Shown here: positions 35,028-44,323 of the stretch, piece by piece
Layout of the letters: each line of letters begins with the position of its first letter
Position numbering within the stretch: position 1 is the stretch's first letter
NCBI RefSeq assembly: GCF_026650985.1
Contig: NZ_CP086239.1
Span: 372,001 to 436,000, forward strand
Direction of reading: 5' to 3'
Origin: Clostridium estertheticum
GTDB lineage: Bacteria; Bacillota; Clostridia; Clostridiales; Clostridiaceae
Length of the DNA: 64,000 nucleotides
Position numbers and translations under genes: made by a program
The notes under the pieces: generated by a model
The model's input: the letters and a program-made list of their open reading frames with translations, nothing else
Database searches by the model: none
Told to the model about the DNA's origin: nothing

Positions 35028-35105
35028 TGAAAATTGGTGAAAATGAATTTACAGCTTTTGATAATCTAGTATTAAAATGTGTGGCAGATGAGAGGAGAAA
35101 AAAGG

Positions 35106-35924
35106 ATGGAGTGTAAGATGGAAAACATATCTATAAATTATGAGGTAATGGGTAGTGGCAAACCAATTGTTATAATACATGGTTCACATGTGGACCATAG
35201 ATTGATGACAGGATGTATGGAGCCTGTATTTAGTAATAGAGATGGTTATAAAAGGATATATATTGACTTGCCCGGGATGGGAAAAACTAAAGGTGAGAAG
35301 TGGATTACAAATTCAGATATAATGTTGGATATTGTAATTGATTTTATTGATAAAATTATTCCAAATGAAAACTTTTTACTTGCAGGTGAATCATATGGTG
35401 GGTATTTAGCAAGGGGAATAGTACATAAAATTGCATATAGAATAGAGGGATTATTTTTACTATGTCCTTCTATTACAACGGATTTAAAAAAACGCAATGT
35501 TCCAAAGCATATTATTTTAAAAAGGGATGATAAATTATTATCGCAACTTGAGCCATCTGATGCCGAGGGTTTTAATTCAATACAAGTAGTACAAAGTAAA
35601 AAAATCTGGGATAGATATAGAGATGAAATTTTATCTGGCATAAGAGTGGCAGATAGTGATTTTTTATTACAGCTTGAACAAAATGGGAATGCGTTTTCAT
35701 TTGATGTGGATGGACTGGATGAAAAGTTCAATAAGCCGACTCTTATACTATTAGGACGGCAAGATTCAAGCGTAGGTTATAAAGATGCCTGGGGTATTTT
35801 AGACAATTATCCAAGAGCAACTTTTGCTGTATTGGATAGAGCAGGACATAATTTGCAGATAGAACAGGTAGAAGTATTTAATTCATTAGTGAATGAATGG
35901 CTTTTAAGGGTTATAGAGTCATAA
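35106..35924 (+). CDS. Alpha/beta hydrolase
   Basis: 272 aa from the ATG at 35106 (SD AGAGGAGAAAAA); longer starts fall within or before the SD. IVIIHGSHVDHRLMTG near residue 20 is the oxyanion region, LAGESYGGYLARGI near 93 the nucleophile elbow (GESYGG, Ser), LILLGRQDSSVGYKDAW near 214 supplies the Asp and DRAGHNLQIEQ near 244 the His. A complete catalytic triad; natural substrate unknown. Confidence 0.87.
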   Translation: MECKMENISINYEVMGSGKPIVIIHGSHVDHRLMTGCMEPVFSNRDGYKRIYIDLPGMGKTKGEKWITNSDIMLDIVIDFIDKIIPNENFLLAGESYGGYLARGIVHKIAYRIEGLFLLCPSITTDLKKRNVPKHIILKRDDKLLSQLEPSDAEGFNSIQVVQSKKIWDRYRDEILSGIRVADSDFLLQLEQNGNAFSFDVDGLDEKFNKPTLILLGRQDSSVGYKDAWGILDNYPRATFAVLDRAGHNLQIEQVEVFNSLVNEWLLRVIES

Positions 35925-35963
35925 TCATTGCAGTACGCTTAAAAAAATAGAAACAAGAATGAT

Positions 35964-36001
35964 ACTTAATTCTGGTGAGACAGTTAAGTGGACTTTTTTT
36001 T
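35964..36001 (+). terminator. Intrinsic terminator after the alpha/beta hydrolase
   Basis: ACTTAA (35964-35969) pairs with TTAAGT (35984-35989), followed by GGACTTTTTTTT. A CGGTATAAT extended -10-like site at 36010-36018 then precedes the next gene. Confidence 0.65.
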
Positions 36002-36100
36002 ATTATAGACGGTATAATCTAATGATATGAATTATAGGATAAGCATGTAATGTTATTAGAAAAAAGTACGTGGAAATAAAGCTAGGGAGGTAACGTAAAA

Positions 36101-36727
36101 GTGAGATTTGATGAATATGCTAAAACTTGGGACACTGATAAAAGAATTAATAGAGCAAAAATAATAGCTAAAGAAATAAATAAATCAATTTCTTTTGATA
36201 AAAATTGTTCTGCAATGGAGTTTGGGTGTGGAACTGGTCTTGTAAGCTTTAATCTTTATGATAGGTTTAAAAGAATTACACTTGTTGATTCATCAAAGGG
36301 AATGATAGACATATTAAACTTTAAGATTAATAAATACAGAGTTAATAACATGGTTACTAAGCAGTTAGATATATTAGCTGATAAAGATGCTTTAGATACA
36401 AAGTTTGATGTTATTTACAATTCTATGGTATTACATCATATTAATAATACTTCATTAATAATAGGTGAATTTTATGAACTGCTTAATAATGATGGTTATT
36501 TGTGTATTGTGGATTTGGATGAAGATGATGGTAGTTTTCATAAAGAATATCAAGACTTCCATGGACATAATGGTTTTAATCAAGAAAAATTAAAAGGTAT
36601 TCTAATTAGTGCTGGGTTTAGTGATATAGAATCAAATACATTTTATTATGATAAAAAAGTTATAGATGCTGAAACAGTTAACTATTCTTTATTTCTAATG
36701 AAGGCAAGGAAGTCTACAAATCCTTAG
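36101..36727 (+). CDS. Class I SAM-dependent methyltransferase
   Basis: 208 aa, GTG start after AGGGAGGTAACGTAAAA. It opens FDEYAKTWDTDKRINRAKII, then SAM motif I SAMEFGCGTGLVSFNLY near residue 38, TLVDSSKGMIDIL and VIYNSMVLHHINNTSLI near 107, as in Methyltransf_11/23 enzymes. A final FYDKKVIDAETVNYSLF strand region completes the fold. Substrate unknown. Confidence 0.84.
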   Translation: MRFDEYAKTWDTDKRINRAKIIAKEINKSISFDKNCSAMEFGCGTGLVSFNLYDRFKRITLVDSSKGMIDILNFKINKYRVNNMVTKQLDILADKDALDTKFDVIYNSMVLHHINNTSLIIGEFYELLNNDGYLCIVDLDEDDGSFHKEYQDFHGHNGFNQEKLKGILISAGFSDIESNTFYYDKKVIDAETVNYSLFLMKARKSTNP

Positions 36728-36807
36728 TTTAATATTTAGTACATCTTATTAGGTCAAAGTGAAGGGTGTTTATAAATCACATGAGATATTAAGGGGGAGA
36801 TTATTAG

Positions 36808-37284
36808 ATGAATAGTCGTGAAATCTTAATAACCAATAAAAATTTAATTAAGCCAAAACATAAAAGTGAGCATGAGCCTTATGAGTATAATAAGTACGAA
36901 GTAACAGAGCAAGGTAATGAAAATCAAAGCTATGTTGCTATCTATGAAATTCCACCTAAGAAAGCAAATTATCCATACCACTACCATCTTAAAAATGAAG
37001 AAGTATTTTATATAATTAGTGGCAATGGCATATTAGAAACACAGAATGGAAATAAATCAATTTCAGTAGGAGATATTATTGTTTGCCCGCCATCAGAAAA
37101 AGGAGCACATAAAATAATTAATTCTTCGCAGACTGAAATGCTTGTGTACTTTAGTTGTGACAATGTTAATTCACCAGAGGTAGTGGTTTACCCTAATTCT
37201 AATAAAGTGGGCATACTTGTAAATGAAAAACCAGGAACATTTTATAAAAAGGATACTGACGTAGATTATTATGATGGCGAATAA
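36808..37284 (+). CDS. Cupin-domain protein
   Basis: 158 aa. Cupin motif 1 is YPYHYHLKNEEVFYIISGNG (HxH...E, about residues 52-70) and motif 2 is VGDIIVCPPSEKGAHKIINS (P...H, about 87-105). The metal-binding His-His-Glu-His set is complete. A single-domain cupin without an obvious enzymatic signature; sugar isomerase, dioxygenase or ligand binding are all possible. SD AAGGGGGAGATTATTAG. Confidence 0.8.
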   Translation: MNSREILITNKNLIKPKHKSEHEPYEYNKYEVTEQGNENQSYVAIYEIPPKKANYPYHYHLKNEEVFYIISGNGILETQNGNKSISVGDIIVCPPSEKGAHKIINSSQTEMLVYFSCDNVNSPEVVVYPNSNKVGILVNEKPGTFYKKDTDVDYYDGE

Positions 37285-37480
37285 ATATTTATATTAACTT
37301 CATATAAAAAGAAAATTAACAAGACAATTATAAAGAAATTATCATTGGAAATGGAATTGAATGTATTGATATGATTAGGTTAAGTATGTATTTATAAGGG
37401 ATACAATATTCATATTGTTCATAAACAACGTAAAATGGAATATATGAAAAATAAATTAAGGTTAATAGGAAGTGAGTAAA

Positions 37481-38005
37481 TTGTTAGTTCGTGAATATAG
37501 AAAAGGAGATTTACATTTTGTTGCTAAAGTCCATATAGATACATGGAATTATACCTATGCAAATATAATTTCGAAGGATTATCTCGAAAATCGCACATAT
37601 GAAGGTCAAGCGAGAAAATGGATGGACAGACTTTTTAATAATGCAGATACAAATGAATTCATGTTTGTTGTAGAAAATGAAGATGGTGAAGTTGTAGGTT
37701 TTTCATCTGCATCTGTAAACGATAAAAATTGTGACTTTGATAGCATATTATATACGTTATATGTATCAAAAGAACATCAAAAGAAAGGTTTTGGAAGAGC
37801 GCTTGTAAAAGCAGTCGCTTCAAAGTTAAAAGATTTAGGTGCTAATAATATGGTTTTATGGGCCTTTGTTGAAAATAGTGCATGTAATTTTTATGAGCAT
37901 TTAGATGGAAAACGAGGTGAGAAAAGAATTGTTAATATTGCTGGAGATGATCTAGTTGAAGTTTCCTATGAGTGGGATGACATAACTTCTTTAGTTGACT
38001 TATAA
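37481..38005 (+). CDS. GNAT N-acetyltransferase
   Basis: 174 aa from TTG 37481, chosen because AGGAAGTGAG is its SD; a GTG at 37472 lies within that SD. It opens LLVREYRKGDLHFVAKVHID, has the acetyl-CoA motif LYVSKEHQKKGFGRALVKAV (QKKGFG, near residue 108) and NMVLWAFVENSACNFYEHLD at the C-terminus. The upstream module is shared with the 25201 site. Substrate unknown. Confidence 0.86.
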   Translation: MLVREYRKGDLHFVAKVHIDTWNYTYANIISKDYLENRTYEGQARKWMDRLFNNADTNEFMFVVENEDGEVVGFSSASVNDKNCDFDSILYTLYVSKEHQKKGFGRALVKAVASKLKDLGANNMVLWAFVENSACNFYEHLDGKRGEKRIVNIAGDDLVEVSYEWDDITSLVDL

Positions 38006-38096
38006 TTCAAGGCACAACATTAACATATTGTGTATCGAATGCAAAATATTGAATTTAAGGGAGGAGAAGTATATTTTTATGGGTTTTAATTTATAC

Positions 38097-38134
38097 TTGT
38101 AAATATAGGATTTAATTGTAATAAATAGTATGAT
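38097..38134 (+). promoter_or_regulatory. Recurrent promoter module, copy B
   Basis: TTGTAAATATAGGATTTAAT, then TGTAATAAATAGTATGAT, matches copies at 14679 and 46297 closely, although its -10 is degenerate (TATGAT). It precedes the small membrane gene at 38170. Confidence 0.55.
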
Positions 38135-38169
38135 GTTGCAGCCTTATAAATATGAAGGAGGAGTTTATT

Positions 38170-38376
38170 TTGGAAAGAAGATTAAGTTTATTATTTGGTA
38201 TCATTGGAGGGGTATGTCTTGTGTTAATAACCAATATATCTATGGAAATTGGATCTATTAGGGGATATGTTACAGATTTCTTATTTTCTATATTAGCGCT
38301 AGTAGGCATTATATTTATAATTTATTTTAGTTACCTATTAATTATTGATACATTAAAGATGATACATAAAAGATAA
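38170..38376 (+). CDS. Small two-helix membrane protein
   Basis: 68 aa from TTG 38170, spaced 6 nt from AAGGAGGAG; an ATG at 38152 would begin upstream of that SD. Two hydrophobic segments, LFGIIGGVCLVLITNI and FSILALVGIIFIIYFSYLLI, flank a polar turn, with a basic C-terminus KMIHKR. No family recognised. Confidence 0.6.
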   Translation: MERRLSLLFGIIGGVCLVLITNISMEIGSIRGYVTDFLFSILALVGIIFIIYFSYLLIIDTLKMIHKR

Positions 38377-38420
38377 AAATCCCCGTAAAGTTATCGTGGG
38401 GTTAGGAGGTTAGACTAAAA

Positions 38421-39032
38421 TTGTATGATGATATAATTGAAAAAGTTAAAATGGTCAAAGATGGATTTAAAGAAATAGAAAAAGAATCTATATTTATTCT
38501 CAACAATAATTCTATTAACAAATGTTTTATTATTGCAAAAGAGTTTTACTCCTCAGAATTTTATCAAGTTAGGGAGTTATCTACATTTATCTGTGGTTCG
38601 ATTTCATGTGAGTTAAATGAGGCATTAGTATTTTTAAAAGAAAAAGTAAGTATAGATGCAAATTGGCGTGTTCAAGAGATTTTGGCAAAGGCTTTTGACA
38701 AATACTGTTGTGATATAGGATATGAAAATGCGTTACCCATAATTAAAGTTTGGTTAAATGATAGCAATCCAAACGTAAGGAGAGCAGTTACCGAGGGATT
38801 GAGAATATGGACAAGTAGGGATTATTTCAAACAGAATCCTAATATAGCAATAAGCTTAATATCTAATTTAAAAAATGATAAAAGTGAATATGTTAGGAAA
38901 TCGGTTGGAAACGCATTAAAGGATATAAGTAAAAAACATAGTGAATTAATAAAGTTAGAACTTCAAACATGGGATTTATCACAAAAAACAATTAATCAAG
39001 TGTATAAACTTGCCAATAAACATATAAAATAG
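38421..39032 (+). CDS. HEAT-repeat protein related to DNA alkylation repair (AlkD-like)
   Basis: 203 aa from a TTG start (AGGAGG about 11 nt upstream). It is built of helical HEAT repeats: CFIIAKEFYSSEFYQVREL, FLKEKVSIDANWRVQEILAK, VWLNDSNPNVRRAVTEGLR and NLKNDKSEYVRKSVGNALKD. Family members of similar length are annotated as DNA alkylation repair proteins; the key AlkC/AlkD catalytic Asp/Trp pocket cannot be confirmed by eye. An ATCCCC/GGGGT hairpin precedes the SD. Confidence 0.7.
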   Translation: MYDDIIEKVKMVKDGFKEIEKESIFILNNNSINKCFIIAKEFYSSEFYQVRELSTFICGSISCELNEALVFLKEKVSIDANWRVQEILAKAFDKYCCDIGYENALPIIKVWLNDSNPNVRRAVTEGLRIWTSRDYFKQNPNIAISLISNLKNDKSEYVRKSVGNALKDISKKHSELIKLELQTWDLSQKTINQVYKLANKHIK

Positions 39033-39124
39033 CATGTGACGAGAATTTTTGTTGTATTCTTTATGTTTGGGGGTTTCAGTAATCTTGTATAATATGAACT
39101 TTAATCATACAGAACCCAGAATTA

Positions 39125-39165
39125 AAAACCATTCAAGATAATTTTTTTCTTGAATGGTTTTGCTT
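39125..39165 (+). terminator. Strong intrinsic terminator
   Basis: AAAACCATTCAAGA (39125-39138) pairs perfectly with TCTTGAATGGTTTT (39148-39161), ending in a T-rich tail. It terminates the HEAT-repeat gene. Confidence 0.85.
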
Positions 39166-39257
39166 TATTTATAACCGATATGTGCGATTTTAATTATTAA
39201 ACTTTCAATCTTATATTTAATCATGTAAGTCCACAATTATCTGAAGTGTATGGGTGA

Positions 39258-39620
39258 TTATATGGATCTTCCAGGTATTACCGCATCTAGTATTCCAATG
39301 ACTATTGAAGCAAGTATAGCGCCTATTATAGATACCCTCATTCCAGGAACTAAGAATTGTGCTATATATAATATTATAACCGCTATTACAAATCCTTTTA
39401 TTCCCTTTCCAAAAGGTGATGCATCAACTTTCATAAGTTTTTCCACTAAATAATCTATTAAACATATAACTACAGACGCTAATATAATTGACCGTAGACC
39501 CACAAGTACAAAGCCTGGTGTTAAAAATGACGTTATAGCTAATATAATTGAAGTTACTACAAATCTTATTATTATACTTGGTATGCCACTAAAAGTACCT
39601 TTCTTCTCTTTATTCTCCAT
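39258..39620 (-). CDS. Phage-holin-like (4-TMS superfamily IV) membrane protein
   Basis: 120 aa with four membrane segments: IIIRFVVTSIILAITSFLTP, IILASVVICLIDYLVEKL, GFVIAVIILYIAQFLVPG and IIGAILASIVIGILDAVIPG, with the repeated TPG/VPG/IPG turns of this family. Despite the family name there are no phage genes around, and housekeeping relatives are widespread in Clostridium. SD CAGGGAGGTATTTAA. Confidence 0.8.
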   Translation of the reverse strand: MENKEKKGTFSGIPSIIIRFVVTSIILAITSFLTPGFVLVGLRSIILASVVICLIDYLVEKLMKVDASPFGKGIKGFVIAVIILYIAQFLVPGMRVSIIGAILASIVIGILDAVIPGRSI

Positions 39621-39844
39621 AATTTAAATACCTCCCTGGTTAAAGTTTTGTATTTTTATATATTGTCCCAGAAGTAAAAAATTTATTATGGATTTATTTA
39701 AATTATTTCTAATATACTGTTGGTATATTTCCAGCTAATTATCCTAATGATAAAGGGAACTAATAAAATAAAAATACAATGTATGAGAATGCTTATAAAC
39801 ATAAAATAAATATGTTAATTATGTCAAAGGAAGGGAGCAAATTC

Positions 39845-41410
39845 ATGAATGGGAAAAATAACATATGTATCAATAATATTTTAACACCAAAATCTTATTG
39901 GCTTGATTCAACGGATGAAACAAACTATCCAACTTTAGAAAAAGACATTAAAGTTGATATAGCAATTATAGGAGGAGGTATTACAGGAATTACAACTGCC
40001 CTCCTATTGAAAAATGAAGGTTACAAAGTTGCATTAATTGAAGCAGATAAAATAGTTCAGGGAACTACAGGACACACTACAGCTTATGTTACTTCACAAC
40101 ATGATATCATATATAGTAATTTAATTAACACGATGGGAATTAAGAAAGCTAAGCAATATGCAGATGCCAATGAAGGTGCCATAAATTTTATAGAAAACAT
40201 GGTAAAGGAATATAACATTGATTGTGATTTTTGTAGGTTACCTGCATATATCTATACAACAGATGAAAGCTATACAGATACTATCAAGGCAGAGGCAGAA
40301 GCGGCTAAAAGCCTAGGGATAAAAGCAAAATATATTGAAAAACTAAATTTACCATTTTCAATAAGCGGGGCACTATGCTTTGAAAATCAAGCTCAATTTC
40401 ACCCTAGAAAGTATCTCCTTAAAATTGCTGAAAACATTTCTGGTAATGATAGTCAAATATATGAACATACAAGAGCGGTAGATATAGAACATGATAATTT
40501 ATATACTGTAATAACAGACACAGGCTTTAAAGTAATAGCTTCAAAAGTCGTTTTAGCTTCACATTTTCCATTTTATGATGGTTTGGGGTTATATTTTGCA
40601 AAACTTCGACCACAAAGATCATATGTAATATCTGCAATAATAAAGGATGAATTACCAAAGGGAACATTTGTAGATTCAGGAGAAGCAGGTTGGTATTTTC
40701 GTTCACAAAAGTATAAGGATGGTCAGATGATAATTATTGGGGGGCAAGAGCATAAGACCGCTCATGGTGGCGACATGATTAAACATTATGTTAATTTAAA
40801 AAATTATGCTGAAAAAAACTTTAATGTTGAAAAATTTTTGTATAGATGGTCAACTCAAGATTATATAACAATAGATGGTGTACCTTATGTGGGTAATCTT
40901 ACTTCTACATCAGAAAATATTTATGTTGCTACAGGTTATGGTGAATGGGGCATGACCAATGGAACAGCAGCGGCGACTATACTAAGGGATATTATAGTTA
41001 AAAATGAAAGTCCTTATCAAGAAGTTTATAATCCATCACGTAAAATTTTAACTGATGGAATTAAAAACTTAGTTAAGGAAAACTTTGATGTTGCAAAGCA
41101 GCTAATAAAAGGAAAGCTTCAAGTTGGTCAATATAATTTTGATTTAAAAAATGATCAGGGAAAGATAGTAGAGATTGATGGAGAAAGGTATGGGGCATAT
41201 AGAGATAAACATGGAGAACTACATATAGTTGATATAACATGTACTCATTTAGGTTGTGAACTAAAATGGAATAGTGCAGAAAAATCTTGGGATTGCCCTT
41301 GCCATGGATCGAGATTTTCTTTTGAAGGCGATATTATAGAAGGTCCAGCTGTTTGCAGGTTAAATCATTATAAAGAAAGTGATAATACAATTGATTCAAA
41401 TATAATTTGA
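39845..41410 (+). CDS. FAD-dependent oxidoreductase with C-terminal Rieske [2Fe-2S] domain
   Basis: 521 aa from the ATG at 39845 (SD GAAGGGAGCAAATTC). The N-terminal dinucleotide-binding motif VDIAIIGGGITGITTALLLK (about residue 35) begins a DAO-type FAD domain, with ATGYGEWGMTNGTAAATIL near 373 at the FAD C-terminal end. The last 80 residues are a Rieske domain: CTHLGCELKWN and CPCHGSRF supply the two Cys-His pairs. Cytosolic, probably an electron-transfer oxidoreductase on an amine or amino acid; substrate unknown. A perfect 15-bp terminator follows. Confidence 0.9.
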   Translation: MNGKNNICINNILTPKSYWLDSTDETNYPTLEKDIKVDIAIIGGGITGITTALLLKNEGYKVALIEADKIVQGTTGHTTAYVTSQHDIIYSNLINTMGIKKAKQYADANEGAINFIENMVKEYNIDCDFCRLPAYIYTTDESYTDTIKAEAEAAKSLGIKAKYIEKLNLPFSISGALCFENQAQFHPRKYLLKIAENISGNDSQIYEHTRAVDIEHDNLYTVITDTGFKVIASKVVLASHFPFYDGLGLYFAKLRPQRSYVISAIIKDELPKGTFVDSGEAGWYFRSQKYKDGQMIIIGGQEHKTAHGGDMIKHYVNLKNYAEKNFNVEKFLYRWSTQDYITIDGVPYVGNLTSTSENIYVATGYGEWGMTNGTAAATILRDIIVKNESPYQEVYNPSRKILTDGIKNLVKENFDVAKQLIKGKLQVGQYNFDLKNDQGKIVEIDGERYGAYRDKHGELHIVDITCTHLGCELKWNSAEKSWDCPCHGSRFSFEGDIIEGPAVCRLNHYKESDNTIDSNII

Positions 41411-41450
41411 TAAATAACATCAAAGATTTCTCTTTTAACAACAGGTGATA

Positions 41451-41494
41451 AATTAATGGATAGAGTTGGTGTTAAACTCTATCCATTAATTTTA
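41451..41494. terminator. Bidirectional intrinsic terminator between convergent genes
   Basis: AATTAATGGATAGAG (41451-41465) pairs perfectly with CTCTATCCATTAATT (41477-41491) around an 11-nt loop, followed by TTT. It separates the FAD/Rieske gene from the convergent DUF2935 gene. Confidence 0.85.
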
Positions 41495-41587
41495 GGCATG
41501 AAAATCCTCCATATTTTTATGTTAACAGTCATTAATACTATGCAGAATAATTACAAGCATAAAATAAAAGGTTTATTTATCTGTATT

Positions 41588-42517
41588 TTATTTATTCTTT
41601 GTAAATATTTTCAATAAACGTAAATAGTGATTTGCTTCACGTAAAGTATGGTCGGCTAATAATGGTATTATTATGGATTTGATTTTACATTCTAGCAATC
41701 CTTGTGTACCTTGCGATTTAAATTTGGCTATTTCAATAGTTGCTGTAAGGCTGTCCTGCGTAACTTTTGAGATTGGGATTATATTATCCATTGCCTCTTT
41801 TGACTCTGTTGTCAACTTATCAAATTCATTTCCAAAGTTATTTGCTGTATTTATAAGCTCATTTTCTGTTGGATCAAGAAGTCCACGAATAAATTTTGAG
41901 TGTTCAGCCATAATTCTATTCCAAAAAGATTCTTGCACATACATATCTTTCTCAAAGTTGATTTCCTCACGGTTTTGCAGCCTTTGAATTATCTGAAAAT
42001 AAAATTTTGCCTCTCTTAATATATGGTCTATAAGCAAAGGGTAGCTACTTGTAAATATTCTACAGGATATAACTTCAGACAAAACCATAGTCTTAAACTG
42101 AGCTAAGGCTTTAATTAATACTAGTGCTCTCTGATTAAGCGTATATACTCTTTGTTCAAGTATAGGATTGCCTAGTATTGATGCATTACTGCCCATTAAA
42201 CCAGCTTCTGATTTTGTCAAATTAGTTGAAATATTCACTCCTGTAAAATATGCTGAAGCCATCTCAGCGTTTAGTGTGAAAGGTGTTATTACTTCACCAG
42301 ACTGTAATACACTGGGACTAACAGCACCGTTAGAAAGTGATATAGTATCTGCTAAAAGTCTGTCAAACTCTATTCTAAAGTTATTTGCCTGCTTAATATA
42401 AATTGAGTCTTTTGGTGTAAACCCTACTTCTAAAAAGAATGAGTGTTCCTTCATAATCCTTGCAAAAAAAAGATGTATTTCCAGCGATTGTCGTATGAAT
42501 TCAGTACTAGATAACAT
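41588..42517 (-). CDS. DUF2935 domain protein
   Basis: 309 aa from the ATG at 42517, with AAGGAGGACTTACT upstream; an earlier in-frame start at 42571 has no SD. Two similar helical repeats are visible: HLFFARIMKEHSFFLEVGFT at residues 13-32 and ESFWNRIMAEHSKFIRGLLD near 193-212, each with an RIMxEHxxF motif, and paired LIDHILREAKFYF and LADHTLREANHYL. The recurring Glu/His positions suggest a metal-binding four-helix bundle. Function unknown. Confidence 0.85.
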   Translation of the reverse strand: MLSSTEFIRQSLEIHLFFARIMKEHSFFLEVGFTPKDSIYIKQANNFRIEFDRLLADTISLSNGAVSPSVLQSGEVITPFTLNAEMASAYFTGVNISTNLTKSEAGLMGSNASILGNPILEQRVYTLNQRALVLIKALAQFKTMVLSEVISCRIFTSSYPLLIDHILREAKFYFQIIQRLQNREEINFEKDMYVQESFWNRIMAEHSKFIRGLLDPTENELINTANNFGNEFDKLTTESKEAMDNIIPISKVTQDSLTATIEIAKFKSQGTQGLLECKIKSIIIPLLADHTLREANHYLRLLKIFTKNK

Positions 42518-42595
42518 AGTAAGTCCTCCTTGAAAATTTTCATTCGCTGTTATTATATTAATTGAATACAAAAAAGGTTACTTTTAACTACAATA

Positions 42596-44323
42596 TTATA
42601 TATTTTTAAGCCTCATATACAATCCTGCTTTATCTACCAAATCTTTACTTGTACCTTGCTCAACAATTGAACCATTCTCTATAACAAATATAATATCAGA
42701 ATTTTCAATAGTTGTTAATCTGTGAGCAATAGCAATGGTTGTTCTGTTTTTCATTAGTGCCTCCAAACTTATCTGAATCTGATTCTCACTTTCTGTATCA
42801 AGAGCTGAAGTAGCCTCATCAAGCAGAAGTATTGGTGCATCCTTTAAGAATGCTCTTGCTATTGCTATGCGCTGTCTTTGACCACCGGAAAGATTGTTTC
42901 CACTACTTATTACTTCTGTGTTATAACCCTCAGGTAACTTTTGTATAAAGTCATGAGAATAGGCAGCTTTTGCTGCTTCTATAACTTCTTTATCTGTTGC
43001 GATTAATCTTCCAAATCGTATATTTTCCATTATTGTGCCATCAAATAGATATGCATCTTGTGGAACATAAGCTATCATATCTCTAATTTCATGTATATTA
43101 TATTCACTCATGGATTTACCATTTATTGTTATAGAACCTGTAGCTATTGGATAAAATCCAAGAATAAGCTTAATTACTGTGCTTTTGCCTCCACCACTTG
43201 GACCTACAAAAGCAACATGTTGACCCTTCTTAACTGAAAGATTGATATTATTTATAATATTTTCTCTTCCTTCATAATTAAAGTATACATTTTCAAGACT
43301 TATCATTGAACTTTTATCATAACTTTGATTAGTTTTATATGTTTCTTCTTCTGGTTGTGCATCGAATACTTCAAATATACGGCTAGCGTTAGAGAGTGAT
43401 TCTTGAAGGCGCGCATAACTAGTTCCTAAATTTAAAAACATCCAGTTAACACTTCCTTGAAGAGTTACAATTCCGGCAACTGTTCCCAAATCAGTCCATC
43501 CAGCCGCTGCCATAAGTACACCCGCTACAATAACTCCTATGTTACTTAAAAATGTAAATGCGAAGTTGATACTATCCATTTCTGATTGCTTACCTATGGA
43601 TTTCATTCGCAAATCATTTATTTTATTATTTTGAAATTTATATCTATTTACAGCTATATATGCGCCACTAAACAATTTTAGGATCGAAAACCCTGCTAAG
43701 ATATCACTTAATCTTTGTGTTAGTGTAGATGATTCTTTGTTTATTTTATCTGTTATTTTTCTGATTTTGCCAGTATATTTTAGACTTATAGAAATAGATA
43801 TAAGACCTAAGATTATCAAAATGAACGCTATTTTCCACTCAAATATAAACATAGTTATCATTGATGTCATACCCATAATGAAAGTGTTAACTACAACAAA
43901 TACTTGTGTGAAATATGCCGTTTTAAGTGCATCTACATTATTGCCGAGCCTCTCTATGCTGTCTCCACTATGATGTTTTTCAAAATAAGACAAATTTAGT
44001 TTCTCCATATGCCTAAAGAGCTTGCTTTTTAAATCGTACATAATGTAACGGACAATAGTAATATGGATATATCTAGGCAATGGACAAATTATCCAAATGA
44101 TAATGTAAACTAAGGCCAATACTGCAGTGTTTCTAAGTTGCTGCATATTTGAATGGGTTACTGCATTCAAAACACCTTTGTTAATATTAGCTATAAGTAC
44201 CTGTGTTATTGAATTTAGGATAACAGCTGCAAGTAGAGAAGTCCAATAAATAAATTGTCGTCCTTTCACCTGGGCAAAGAAGCGTTTAAGTTCTAAAATT
44301 TGCGTCGAATTTTTATTAATCAT
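42596..44323 (-). CDS. ABC transporter, fused permease-ATPase, second half of a heterodimeric exporter
   Basis: 575 aa. About six membrane helices in residues 1-310, then an ATPase domain with Walker A VGPSGGGKSTVIKLILGF near 372, signature NNLSGGQRQRIAIARA near 474, Walker B ILLLDEATSALD near 494 with catalytic Glu, and H-loop AIAHRLTTIE. Its start overlaps the stop of the upstream transporter by 4 bp (ATGA), so the two are coupled. The pair resembles multidrug/lipid exporters such as LmrCD/BmrCD; substrate unknown. Confidence 0.9.
   Translation of the reverse strand: MINKNSTQILELKRFFAQVKGRQFIYWTSLLAAVILNSITQVLIANINKGVLNAVTHSNMQQLRNTAVLALVYIIIWIICPLPRYIHITIVRYIMYDLKSKLFRHMEKLNLSYFEKHHSGDSIERLGNNVDALKTAYFTQVFVVVNTFIMGMTSMITMFIFEWKIAFILIILGLISISISLKYTGKIRKITDKINKESSTLTQRLSDILAGFSILKLFSGAYIAVNRYKFQNNKINDLRMKSIGKQSEMDSINFAFTFLSNIGVIVAGVLMAAAGWTDLGTVAGIVTLQGSVNWMFLNLGTSYARLQESLSNASRIFEVFDAQPEEETYKTNQSYDKSSMISLENVYFNYEGRENIINNINLSVKKGQHVAFVGPSGGGKSTVIKLILGFYPIATGSITINGKSMSEYNIHEIRDMIAYVPQDAYLFDGTIMENIRFGRLIATDKEVIEAAKAAYSHDFIQKLPEGYNTEVISSGNNLSGGQRQRIAIARAFLKDAPILLLDEATSALDTESENQIQISLEALMKNRTTIAIAHRLTTIENSDIIFVIENGSIVEQGTSKDLVDKAGLYMRLKNI

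Noticed and set aside
14679-39032. Chromosomal integron with attC recombination sites
   Set aside because: Gene content looks cassette-like, but I see no integrase gene, no regularly spaced attC-like imperfect palindromes with RYYYAAC/GTTRRRY ends, and most gaps share no 3' element. The recurring sequences are promoters, not recombination sites.
39258-39620. Holin-like gene as evidence for a prophage
   Set aside because: No capsid, portal, terminase, integrase or lysin genes lie nearby, and the family is also a common chromosomal membrane protein.
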